Positions 40,301 through 51,581 of a stretch of DNA of 64,000 bases are shown one piece after another. The DNA comes from Welwitschia mirabilis (lineage: Eukaryota > Gnetophyta > Gnetopsida > Welwitschiales), in assembly GCA_051453625.1 (NCBI GenBank), contig JBOZIK010000001.1:227515134-227579133 (forward strand), written 5' to 3'. Made by a program: the position numbers and the translations under genes. The notes beneath the pieces were generated by a model, which was given only the letters and a program-made list of their open reading frames with translations, did no database searches and had not been told where the DNA came from. How positions within the stretch are numbered: the first letter of the stretch is position 1; each line of letters opens with the position of its first letter.

Positions 40301-40720
40301 TTGAAAGAAACAAGGCTATTAGTCAAATGATTTATTTATAAATAAAGCATAACACAACATTTTAGAATTCTTAAATTTATTTTCATTTATTAATGACATA
40401 GCACTTGTGGTAATTTGAAGGTATAACTTTGTCGGAAAAAAATACAACTTTCTCTCTAAGATTCCTAAGCTTTTTAATTCCTAAACCAACTAAGAAATTC
40501 AAGACACGCATTCTTTTGAGGATTTTCAATTTATTATGAAAATAAAAAGAAAATGCTTTACTATTAAATAAAGGTTAAATTTTCTTATAATGTAATTTTC
40601 TAATATAATACAAAAAAGATCTTAAGCACGTTTTAGTGATGGTTCACGCTCTCTTATAAATACCTAAATATTGTACATTGAGTTTGATTCCTCTTTGACA
40701 TAAGTTTTGAAAGTTAGGCT
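37377..40720. repeat. Left copy of duplicated LINE B 3' flank
   Basis: AT-rich DNA with no ORF or motif of its own. It matters because it keeps the empty site of LINE C: 37691-37707 reads GAAAAGTTTAACAAGTT once, where the right copy has two copies around LINE C. It also lacks the short tandem expansions seen in the right copy. Confidence 0.75.
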
Positions 40721-40820
40721 NNNNNNNNNNNNNNNNNNNNNNNNNNNNNNNNNNNNNNNNNNNNNNNNNNNNNNNNNNNNNNNNNNNNNNNNNNNNNNNN
40801 NNNNNNNNNNNNNNNNNNNN
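40721..40820. other. 100-N assembly gap at the duplication junction
   Basis: The last bases before it (GTTTTGAAAGTTAGGCT) match 55291-55307 in the right copy; the first bases after it match about 33308 in LINE B. A 100-N gap usually means unknown length. Confidence 0.95.
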
Positions 40821-43800
40821 ACAAGAAACCCATCATTCTTCTCTAAGTTAAAAATAGGGGAAGAAAGACTAACTTCATGTTTGAGAAATAGACAAATAAG
40901 AGGGAGAGCAGTTCATTGAAAGAACCTAGAAGGATTCAGAGATTAACTCCATTGAAAATTTGTAGTATAATTTGCAAAGGGTAAAGTATTAGATTAAGAA
41001 GTAAATAAAGGATTGGGGTAAGAAATTTCAGAAAAAAGTAAAACTCTAAGATGAAATTTATTTGATTCAATGGAAGTAGGAATGAGAAGAAGATCTGCAT
41101 ACAAAAGAATGGGCAGAGCTCTGGATGCTTCATACCCTGCAGAAACAGGGAAGGTCTACTAACATTAGCATGCACATATGAACTACATGAAAAATAGAGA
41201 TAAACACAAAAAAAAATTCTTTAACATTATTAATGTAAGAAAATAGGCTGATATGATAAAATCAATCCAATAGAAAGACAAATGCTTTAAGGAAGAAGAA
41301 GTGCCTAAAGCATTTCTAGATAGTCTAAAGGAGCTTTAGAAAGAGTTTATAGTGTAAAAATCATTAACATTGTGGCCTGTAGCTTGGTGAAGGGATTTTC
41401 TCTTAGGGTAGGTGGACTAGGATGAGATTTAAAGAATTTTCAAGGAAATGAAGGTAAACAGAACTCTAAGCCTGGATGGATGGACAGTGAACTTTTTAAA
41501 AACTTCTAGGGGTACATAGGTTAGTATATCAAAAAAGCTTTTAATTGTGTGATGTAAAGCATGTCAGTTTCTTGTTCTTAGGGCAATACCCATATTGTCA
41601 TGGTTCCTGAAAAGCTAAGCCTAGAGAGATTAATGATTATAAACTGATAGGAGTGTGTAATGTAATTACAAATTGTTTTTAAAGATTCTATAAATAAAAT
41701 TTGTCCAAACCTAAAGAGTATCATGTGATGTAACTAGGTGGGCTTTTTTCTAGATTCAATCATCCTATACCAGGTTACATTTAATCATAAAATATTTTAC
41801 TCCACTAAGAAAAAGAGCAAAAGGACTTGTTTTTTGAAACTAGATATTAGGAAGATCTATGATACTATCGCTTGGAGTTTCCTAGAAAATGTGTTGATGA
41901 TAAAGAGATTCCCCTTAAAGCTTATTAGTTTATTTCTACAAATGCAGAGAACAATACTTGAGGATATTTATCTTCAATAAAGGTTTGCGATATGGGAATC
42001 CCCTCTCTCTTACCTATTCATCATCATTTTAAATGTGTTGCAGGACTATACTTTTTAGGAGGTGGCAATGGGTTTAACTATTCATAGCTTAAGAATCATA
42101 GTTAACTACTTTATAGATGATTCAGTCATTTTCTCAAAGACAAATATCCAATAGATTAGGTCCATTAAGTAAGGAATGAAAAAGTTCACTAATAAATTAG
42201 GGCTTGTAATAAGTTGGCAAAGAAGTAGAACATAGTTTTTTAACACTTAGTTAATCATAGAGTAAAGTATTTAAAGAACCCCTGAAATTGCTAAGAGGAA
42301 GGAAAATACATATATTTGAGGGCACCCATATTAAATTGGATAAACTTGGCATCCTGAATAGATTTGTAAAGAAGATGCAATTTCTAGAGTGCAATTTTCC
42401 TCTCAAGAAAAAGTAGAATTATTATTGAAAATACCATTTTATTTGTAATCACAAATTATAGTACATGCTATGGAGTCCTACTAGATAAGATAAAAGACTT
42501 ACTGCATCACCTAATTAGAAACTTTATTTCGGCAAGAGAAATGAGAGGAAAGAGATTCCATGTACTAGCATGAGAAGAAATAACTAAGCCAATAAAAGCA
42601 AGAGGGTCAGGGATTTAAGACATAATATATAGCATTTTCTTAGTTATGGTTAAGATTATTACTAATCTAAAAGCAAAGAAATTTGCATCATGAAAAAAGT
42701 TGCTAAAGATAAAGTATAAGAATTAGGAGCCAAGGTAAGAGGATTTTTCCTTTTAGAAGTCTTATGCAAAGGAAGGAAGAATTTGAAAAAAAAAAGCTCT
42801 ACCCAAGCCATTAGAGAAGGGAACATATCCTTTTGGAAGTCTAAGTTCCTTGATAGTGAGAACACTTTAGATCTTTTAGATTTTGGAAGGATGAGAGAGA
42901 ATCTAGAAGTTCTAGTGGGAAGCAAGCTTAGGAATTATTGGATTCTTTCAAGGAATTATCAGGAAGAAGATAGAAAAATAAAAGTAGCAATTATAACTTT
43001 GAAAAAAATTTTGAAGGATTAATTTTGGTGTCTAAAAAAAAAGGACATCCAGTTGATTAACAATAGGAGGATATCTACAAAAGTTATTCTCATAAAGAAG
43101 TATAACCATAATAAAAGCTTAACAGATGCTTAGAAAAAAGGAGTCAGAGTATGTATGCAGTTCTTAAATGGATCATTAGGAAGAATAAGGTACCAATGAT
43201 AGTAAGATTGAGGTAAAGTAGATTAATAATCCCAGAGGAATGCTAGGCATGTGGAGAAATAAAAATGATGTGGCACCTATTTTAAAATTTCCCGTTCATA
43301 GTGGAGGGATGGAGGACAGTAGATAAAAGGATGGGAAAGCATTCTTCTCAACATGAGCAAACATTACAAGGTAACACTTTCATTCATATAAATGATGAGA
43401 AATAACTGTGTTTTCTTTGGGATAGCTTTGAACATGAAAGAAACTGTCTATCTTATTCTCAAAAAGATTAAAGCTCATTGGGTGATAAAGAGGATGGGGA
43501 AGATCCTCGTCATGAACTAATGAATAGTACAAAAGATAGAAATAATGAGGAACTTTGGCATAGGATTCAGTAGGTGTTAGCTAAACTAAAGGGTAACTCG
43601 ATCTTCAATTCTACTAAAGCAGTGTTAAAAAGAAAGCTCATGGTAGGAAGAAGAAGAATTTTTATGATGATGAATTTGATTATGCAAGCCATGGATCTTA
43701 GAGAAGAGGGCAATTTGATGCTCCCCTTTTTCTATAGCCATTCAAATAGAGATCGATTTTCCAAATACAAGGCACTCAAAAATGCAAAAGATCATATTTG

Positions 43801-45060
43801 AAAAGCTAAGATAGAATAGATTTGGCCTCTAATAGTGGACCTCATTAACTGTTTTATTGTTTATGATGGAAATAACTCCAAACTTAGAGGGCTCTACTAT
43901 AGCTTTCTATTAACTTTGAGAGAAGGAAGATAAATCAGTCTCCCTATTTTTTTCATTGATAAATTAAAAGGAAAGATTAATGAAAAGCACTTAGAGCTTA
44001 TTTGCAAGCTAAGAGAGTTTATAAAAAAAGATGAAGTTGATCTCAGATAGATGCGACAAAGGCACCATGAAATAAGGCAGAAGGGTGAGCCTTCTAGAAC
44101 CTATAGCAATTCGAGGAAGCAAAACAACCCTTCTCTTAAAAGGTGAGATAACAACAGTACTCACAAGGAATAAGAAGTGATAGAACCTAAAGTGAATGCT
44201 CATGAGAGCATTAGTTTAGATCTAACTAATTCACAAAAAGTAAAGGAAAGCAAAGCAAAATGCAAGGCTACTTCTAAATTAGAGGTAATTATTATAAGTG
44301 ATGACGAAGATAGGGCATAGCCAAATTCTCAGAAAAATAAACAATATCATAGGAAAGATAGAAAGCATTAGGCTTAAGATGAGTAAGAGTTTCTAGAGGA
44401 TGAAGACTCAGACTCGTTATAGAAAGATAAGGATGTTGACTCTAAGGAGAAGAGCCTCAGAAGTAAAGCTGAAGAAGCAAAGCATAATGTTGAAGCATAA
44501 TTCTTTAGCTGGATGGATTACTTTGAAATCCTAGGTGTAAATTTGAGAATGTAAAGACAAAAAAATCATTTCTAATCCTTGAAAGCTTGCTCTCCAATAG
44601 CACTTAGATAAGAACCAACATTAGGTGCTAGAGGAAGCTGAAAAAATGGCTAAAATCAATAATGCAAAAGATGTTCTAATGGATGAATATATAAAAAGTT
44701 CTTACACTAAAAAGTTCTTTGATCAAATAGTTAGCAATTATGTAAGGTGAATATATTAATTGATTGGCCAGTTGGTGCTCTACTGTGGTTTCTTATGTTC
44801 CTGTTGTGTTGTATTTGTTTTTGTCCTATTATTTTTTTACAGCCTATTTTAATGTCTATCTTCAACTAGATCCCCTATTTTGTTTAAATACTTAGTGTGT
44901 AGGAGTTTGTCCCTCTAGATGGATAGTTAAATATTTGGTATTTTCTTTGACAAGATAGCAGTTATCCAATTTAATAGATAGTCTAGCAATCTTTGCTTAT
45001 ACAATTTTCTCATGTTAAGTAATAAAGACATGACTTTGAAAAAATAAAAAAAAATGGGTT
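40821..45060 (+). mobile_element. LINE B second copy, 5'-truncated, made by the tandem duplication
   Basis: It begins inside the endonuclease end (ACAAGAAACCCATCATTCTTC, compare 33300) and runs to the LINE B 3' end near 45060, followed by the same flank as copy 1. It is therefore a duplicate and not an independent insertion. RT motifs are clearer than in copy 1: KLDIRKIYDTIAWSFLENVL (motif A, about 41841-41900), a SPLSYLF block (GDPLSPYLF) near 42000, and YFIDDSVIF (FADD motif) at about 42109-42135. AIREGNISFWKSKFLDSENT (42804-42863) is the pre-zinc-finger linker. ECxACGE...MWHLF..FPF..EGW at 43238-43320 is the zf-RVT. Relative to copy 1 it has about 180 extra bases near 40920-41090. Confidence 0.85.
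43331..44750 (+). pseudogene. LINE B copy 2: C-terminal extension of ORF2 (about 470 codons)
   Basis: The zf-RVT frame (codon starting 43241) continues without a frameshift to at least 44400, broken only by stops such as TAA, TAG and TGA. It includes 43574-43801 open, IWPLIVDLINCFIVYDGNNS (43819-43878), LYYSFLLTLREGR, PIFFIDKLKGKINEKHLELI, a basic/glutamine region, an acidic IISDDED and EFLEDEDSDS segment. After one indel before 44631, EEAEKMAKINNAKDVLMDEY leads to VSNYVR and TGA at 44748-44750. The protein would be soluble and charged, with no transmembrane or RNase H signature. Being in frame with zf-RVT here favours an ORF2 extension over a separate ORF3. Function unknown. Confidence 0.5.
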
Positions 45061-45497
45061 TTAAGGGATAAAGTTTTAATTTTAATAAATGAGAATAAAA
45101 ATATTACAAGAGAAAGTTGCAACATTACAAATATAACTTAAAAAAGAAATGGAGAATTTTAAAGAATAAAGAAGAAATGTCTATAGTGCAAGTCCATCCA
45201 CAAAAGCACTGTTGTTGCAAAAAAAGAAGTTAATGGTTCAAAGCCATAAAAAGCATCAATTGAAATTAAGGAGAAGAAACATACATATGTCATAGTAAAT
45301 GTTGAACGTTAACATTAACATTTTATTAATTAAGAGATATCGTATATTATTATCTTTTTGTAAAAATATTTTTTATAATCAAAGTATAATTTTTTGTTAT
45401 TTTGTTTGAATTAAATGCCCCCATTTTTGTTCATGATTTAAGAACTTGTTTTTTTTTTTAAAAAAAAGAAAATATTCAAGGAAAAGTTTAAAAAGTT
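45061..45497. repeat. Right copy of the LINE B flank, part left of LINE C
   Basis: Matches 37363-37707, with roughly 65 extra bases near 45120-45190. It ends in GAAAAGTTTAAAAAGTT (45481-45497), the left target-site duplication of LINE C. Confidence 0.8.
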
Positions 45498-45834
45498 TTT
45501 TTTTTTTTTTTTTTTAATTAAATTTTGTNNNNNNNNNNNNNNNNNNNNNNNNNNNNNNNNNNNNNNNNNNNNNNNNNNNNNNNNNNNNNNNNNNNNNNNN
45601 NNNNNNNNNNNNNNNNNNNNNNNNNNNNTTCATAAGGAAATTACAAGCTTAACATCATTATGAAAGAATAGGTACCAAAAAAGAAAAATTTACTCCATGG
45701 TGCATGGAACATGAGAAATAAGTTAACATGTTCATATCCAATTAAGGGATTTTAGATGTTATTCACCCAAATTAGAGTTGAGAACTATAAAATAAATGTT
45801 GATCAAATTAAAGATAAATAAAAAGTTAAAGAAG
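45498..45834 (-). other. Segment between the two poly(A) tracts of LINE C (candidate 3' transduction)
   Basis: About 320 bp including a 100-N gap, lying between the LINE C poly(A) and a second poly(A) that abuts the target-site duplication. It is AT-rich, without ORF, and does not match the left copy of the duplication, so it arrived with or within the insertion. A nested second insertion is the alternative, since AAAAAGTTAAAGAAG beside the inner tail also resembles the target site. Confidence 0.6.
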
Positions 45835-46775
45835 TTTTTTTTTTTTTTTTTTTGAATGAAAGTTTGTGAGATTTCATTGTTGTAGTAGTAAAATATCCAA
45901 CTCATACAAAGACCCAGAAGAGAAGAACAGAGGCTGAAAATAACCAGAATTCAAAAAAAATACAGCCTAGCATTTATCACAAACAAGCATCTGAGTTATA
46001 AGCCACAACCCTCCAAACAATCTAAGGGTATTATATACTTCATATAAAAACCAGACAGCAAAAATTAGAGAAAGATAGACAGGAAATACCTGCAGATATC
46101 TGAGAAGAACCTTGGAAAATAAGTGACTAGCATGGACTTCCTCTATTTTCTAGGATGTCTGCATCGTCTCTAAAAAGCTTCCTAAATACTAATGTAAACT
46201 GTTGCTCAGATGCATGATCAATACGCTTGCGCTATAGCTTGTGAGGAGAACCTTGAGATGGATGCATAGAAAGACACTAGCCTTACCTCGTGGCCTTGGC
46301 AGAACAAAACTGATGAGGATGATACTGCTCTATTCAATGGAATCTTTATGACAATGGAAATCCTTCATCATTGAACAATGCAAACTTTGAACAAACATCC
46401 TAAGACAGCCTCTGTCTTCTACAAAAGTTTGACTACCTTGTAAAGTAATAAAAACTAAAAAGGAAGGGTGATCCTTCTTTCTAGTGGACCATAGAGCTCA
46501 GTCCCTTCTAGTATATCAAAATGTCCTCCAGATCTGTCTCCAATCAGATTCCCTAAGTCGAAAGCTCCAACGATATGTTAAGGCTTTCGAATAACATAAA
46601 TTGCATATGCCGATCCTAAAGTAAAATATCCATAATAATAATATTTAAATCCATTAGTAGAACTATTATAGCAAAAATAGCTGATCAAACTAAATGGTTT
46701 CTTCCTGCCTCAAGAAAGGCGCCTTAACCTGCAAAGATTAATGAGCGCTAAAGGAAGAGGCTACGAACATCTGCT

Positions 46776-49700
46776 TTAAGTAACTATCCTATTACTCAAA
46801 AATTGAGGAGAGATCCCCATGAGATGGCACCAAACTCTATTTTTTGGGGTTTCTTTTAAGCGCTGGATGGTGTCCAGCTTGATATAAAGATGGAATTTGA
46901 TTTCATTTACCAAATTTTGACTATCTAAAGCTTTCTTCTTGAAGATTTTATCATTCCTTGCTTGCCAGATATAGTAAACACAAGCTGAAAACGAGAACTT
47001 AATTATACCGTGCTGGGAGGACCTTGACCTACAATTTTATTTGACCCAGTTGAGAAGGATCAGTCAGGCACCTAAAGGGGAACTCAGGTAGATGAGCTCA
47101 AAGTCTAATCTAAGCAAGTAGGCACTAGGGGGACATTCGAAAAATAAATGATTCCTGGTTTCCAAATATGCACCACATAAGGCACATGTCGGGTCAGTTT
47201 AGAGCCCTACCTTTAGAGCTCCATCTTTGGTAAATAACCTATTATTGCACACCAACTAGGAGATGAAGGAAAATTTGGGGACAGCAAACCGATTCCAAAC
47301 TAGATCGTGTCAATCTACCTTAGGATCTTGACCCCCTAGCAATTGATAACATGAAGCAGTGGAGAATAAGGTACTTGCAGGCTTCCAGACCAAAGCATCA
47401 GTAATTGTTTGAGCCCATCCTGCTGTGAGACTCCTTAACTTTAAAATCTTTTTCATAACCCATGAAGTATTGTGTTTAATTTAATATTGCCAAATATTAA
47501 TAGTCTTAAAATAATATTCGTTGCACCATTTAACCCAAAGAGTATCCATCTTGAGAGCTAGGCCCCAAAGCTAATTGGAAATTAGCGCTTTATTCATCCT
47601 AATTGGTTTAATTAATTCTAGCCCCCTTGCTTGCTTTGATTTCACTAAGGTTTTCTAAGCAACTGGGGCTTTTTTGGAGGGATCAACACTTCCTGTCCAT
47701 AAGAATCTTCTACAAATGGAGTTGATTTCTTGTAAAATTTTGAACAGAATGATAAAAACTCTACACTAGAACGAAACCAAAGTTTGAAGAACTTCCTTGA
47801 CTAGGACTAATCTGCCTGCATAAGAAAGAAATTTAGTTGTCCAAGATCTTATTCCCTTGGTGACTTTAAGGATAATAGGGATACAATCATTAATATAAAG
47901 CTTTCTTGAGTTAAGGGGCACTTTTAGATATCTAATCGAAAGGAGGCCTTCCGAAATGCCCAGCAGATAGGTAAAACTCTCTTTTTGCCCTTGCTAGATT
48001 CCGCCGAAAAAGGCTTGGCTTTTGGAGGGGTTTACTTCAAAACCTAAGACTTCTTTGAAGTGTTCTAGTGCATTTTTCAGTAAGCGAATTAACCTATCAT
48101 CAACCTTGCAAAACAAAAATAGGTTGTCCGCATAGCATAAATGGGTTATATTAAGCTTGCTGCATTTGGGATGGAAATGGAAGTTGGGATTTTTTGATAA
48201 GTTCATAAGGGTTCTGGAAAGATACTCCATAACTATCGCAAAAGGTAAGGTGACAGCGGGTCACCCTGCCTAAGGCCTCTTTTCCCTAAAAAATAACCCA
48301 TCAGACCTCCATTAATAACGATAGAGAAAAATGGGGTAGTAATGCAAGCTTCTATCCTAATAATAACCTTGAGAGGGAACCCTAGGGCTTTAAGTAAGCT
48401 GAGAATAAAAGACCAAGACATGGAGTCATATGCCTTCTTAATAGCAATCTTGAGAGCACATCTAGGACTAACGCTCTTCCGAGCATAGTGCTAAACGAGT
48501 TCCTATGCTAAGAGAATGTTGTGGGTAATGCTTCTATGCAGAACAAAAGCACCTTGGCTGTCTGCTACAATGTTGGTAATAACTCCTTTTACTCTGTTAG
48601 AAATAATACTCGAGATAGCTTTATAGATGACATTGCAACAGGAAATTGGATGGAAATCGAAGGGTGTGCTTAGGTGTTAGGATTTTAGGAGCAAGATGAT
48701 TGCTGTAGAGTTTAGGCTTCTAGGCATTCTACCATCGTCAAAGAACCCCTTCATCGCTTTACACACGTCTTTCCCAATTACTTTCCAAGAGGATTTAAAA
48801 AATTTTACTGAGAAACCATCAGGTCTAAGAGCTTTGTCATTACCCATCAGGAAAATGGCATTTCTAATCTCCTCTTTAGAGATTGGTCTGCATAGCTCCA
48901 TGCATTCGAACTCTGATATGATCTGGCCAAATTTAAGGATTGATTTGTCTAAATCCACCACATTAACCTCTTTACTCAATATGTCTTTGAAATAAGAGAG
49001 AATAGCCTATTGGATTTCTTCTTGCTGATTTACCTATATTTCATTTGAGTTGTACAAGGCACTGATTGCTGAAATATGATTTCTTTGATTTATGCAAGCA
49101 TGGAAATACGCAAAGTTTAGATCTCCCTCTTTTGCCCATCTAATTTTGGCCCACTACTTATTGAAAAGGAACTCTTGTGAGAGCAGTTTTTTGTAGACTA
49201 CAAGGGCGTCTTTTTCCTTCTGCTGGAGGGGAAGGAGGTGAGGGGCTATGACTAACTGGCTTTGAGTGATTGACAGGTCACGTTTGGCTTTCTCTACTTG
49301 AGTTCTTAGGCTTCTAGTACCGGTTACAAACTTACGTTTAAGAGCTATTTTGACTTGAAAAAGTTTCTAGTGTAGGTTAGCTAAGGAACCACGGGGGGGA
49401 GGAGAGACCAAACAGAATGGACAGTACTAAGAAAGTCAGAATCTGCACACCAAAAATTATAAAAGCGAAATGGAGGTTTGATCTTGGCATCTTCCACAAC
49501 ATTGAGGATGATGGGGGAGTGATCAGAAAGACCTGAGGGGAGGAACTTGGCATAAGAAAGGGGGAAAGAAAGCTATCAGAAAGAGTTAATCAGCATGCAG
49601 TCTAGCTTACACCAGATCCTTCTTGAGGCTTGCTACTTATCTAACTAACAGAACAAGAGACCAATTTGCTTTACATCTGAAAGATGGTTTGAGAAAAATA

Positions 49701-50193
49701 GATCTTGGAGTTCCTTGATATCTTTTGATGTCATTAGGAAACCATTTCTTTTTTCCTCATGGCTAGCCAAGCAGTTAAAATCTCCAACTAGCGGCCATGG
49801 AGAAGTTATCTTGTTGTTAAGGTTAACGATCTCTATCTAAAGAGGGTTTCTGGGGTATTGAAAGCATATACAAAAGAGATGTCCAAAGCCTAGCCTTTAT
49901 AAGTTATTTTGCAATGAATGTATTGCAGGTCCATCTGCTTTACATCAATTTTCACCTCTATCGAATTCCACAGAATTAAAATTCTGCCATTTGATGAGTT
50001 AGAAAAATTATGAACATACTTTCATGCTGAGTTTGGCATACAGTTTCTAACTATGTAATCCGCTTGATCTAGTTTAATCTTTAGTTTCTAAAATCGCCAT
50101 AACACATAATTTATGTGAAATAATCAACTACTGAATTTCATGCTGTTTATCGGGGCCGTTTAGACCTCTAACTTTCCATGCAGCGATTTTCAT
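46776..50193 (-). pseudogene. LINE C ORF2: endonuclease-reverse transcriptase-zf-RVT, decayed
   Basis: ATG at 50193-50191 starts MKIAAWKVRGLNGPDKQ, the APE endonuclease N-terminus (family: WNVRGLN). WPLVGDFNCLASHEEK near 49790 is the GDFN motif, and LPSGLSDHSPIILNV near 49520 the SDH motif. RT: ISKEEIRNAIFLMGNDKA..PDGF (about 48900-48820), FVLHRSITHNILLA (about 48550), IKKAYDSMSWSFI (motif A, about 48440-48400), GLRQGDPLSPYL (about 48275-48240), HLCYADNLFLFC (about 48140-48105; the family has ADD). zf-RVT CALCGAYLETRNHLFFECP is at about 47190-47130. A usual LINE C-terminus (YYIWQARNDKIFKKKA, near 46930) ends at TAA 46778-46776. About 1140 codons, within the family range. Confidence 0.8.
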
Positions 50194-51581
50194 GTTACAG
50201 CCTTAAGAGGATCGGAGGTCCCTTTTCCTTTACCCCATTTGGTTTTGCGCTGATTTGAGACTAAAAAATAGTTTTCTACGGTTTTCTAAGAGGGGGTTTT
50301 TTCTAAAGGAGCTAAATCAATGCAAAGTTTACCATCGAAATTATGCAGAATAGAAGAATCGAGAGAGGACTGACCTAAAAGCGAAGAACTGGATTCTGGG
50401 AGACGCTGAGGAACTAGCTTCAACGGTGCACCTAAAATGGAGGAAGCCAACAGGAGTTGATTTGCATTGCATGCATCCAAATAATCCCTGTCAGCACCGA
50501 AGGACCCCCTCGGCTTTTCTGCGAAGTCCTTTGGCACAAAGGAGGAGCTTCCACCATCAAACTTCTGCTGGCCTTATAGGCGGCTTGCCTAGCCGGACTC
50601 AACGGTATCAAGACCAAGCTGAATGGTTCCTTGCCTTTGCTGGCACCAGGGTGGGGGGAGGGGGCCCAGTTTGTAATTGTCGATGCATCCACAAGAGTGG
50701 GGGCGGTCTCCCCTACTGCTAACTCTGCGCCAATGGCTGCGTCTGGGAGTGGGACTGCTCTTCTTACTGGTGGCCGCTTTGACTCATAGTTTCTTTAACT
50801 TGGTTAGGGTTTTTAAGCAAAGGCTTCCAGACCTACTACAATTTTTTCCTCTTGGGGCATGTCTCCGATGTGTGCCCAAAACATACGCAATGGGTGCATT
50901 TGCTCGGCGTCCACTCATACTTGACCCTCTATTCCAAGATTACTCCTCTAGGTCCTTTCAGCGATATTGCTGTCGGAAGCTTGAACTCAGGGGAAATCTC
51001 AACGCAGATTCTAGCAAACCCTAGCCTCGTTTGCGTGGCCGTGACCGCATCCGTGCAAATTGGCCTTCCTATCACACTTTGCGATTCTTGATTAGACACT
51101 TTGAGGCCATAGATGTAGGTTCAAACATGAAAGCTTGACCCAGATCGGAAACTTCGTTACTTTGTCTACTTCTAGCGGGGACTCTAGAGATCAAGGTTTG
51201 AGGATTAGCAGCCTGTTATTGAACGACCAAGGCCCTGAGTCCAGAACGTACTGCATGTGCTCTTTTGAAGTAAACTTGAAAAGGAACAGGCCTTGATCGA
51301 TCTGTGAAAGCGAGACAGTGTCCTCCCCACCCTAGCAATTCTTGACAAAGTTCTACATTCTCTGGAAAGGGGGTTTTTCCCCGTACATGAACCCCACTAG
51401 CGAGTTCTTCCAGTGCTCCGCTCCTGTATATCAAACTTCTTCGTTGATATTGACTACAGTTGAGGAGAACTGCAGGGAAAAAACTTCAGACAGAGCCTGG
51501 TGTCAGTTCTCCTATTTTCTCCACAATATCCGCCCACGAAATCGGCTTTTTGGATTCGTTTGGCATCCCTGCGTTATCCAT
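50190..51581 (-). pseudogene. LINE C ORF1: DUF4283 and CCHC zinc-knuckle protein, decayed
   Basis: ATG at 51581-51579 starts MDNAGMPNESKKPISWADIV, a typical plant LINE ORF1 opening. With one early frame change the DUF4283 core follows (about 51440-51180): LVGFMYGEKPPFQ, QGLFLFKF, YVLDSGPWSFNNRLLILKP, then KFPIWVKLSCLNLHLW. A CCHC knuckle CTHCVCFGHTSETC lies at about 50897-50856 (spacing C-x2-C-x4-H-x4-C). The C-terminal frame is open at 50286-50537 and, past one TAG, ends KAVT with TGA at 50192-50190. The protein would bind the element RNA. Frames are broken by several stops and indels. The stop overlaps the ORF2 start. Confidence 0.75.

Noticed and set aside
40707-40919. 70-codon plus-strand ORF
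   Set aside because: Runs across the 100-N gap at the duplication junction; the right part is LINE B copy 2.
48696-48995. 99-codon plus-strand ORF
   Set aside because: Shadow of the LINE C RT on the minus strand.
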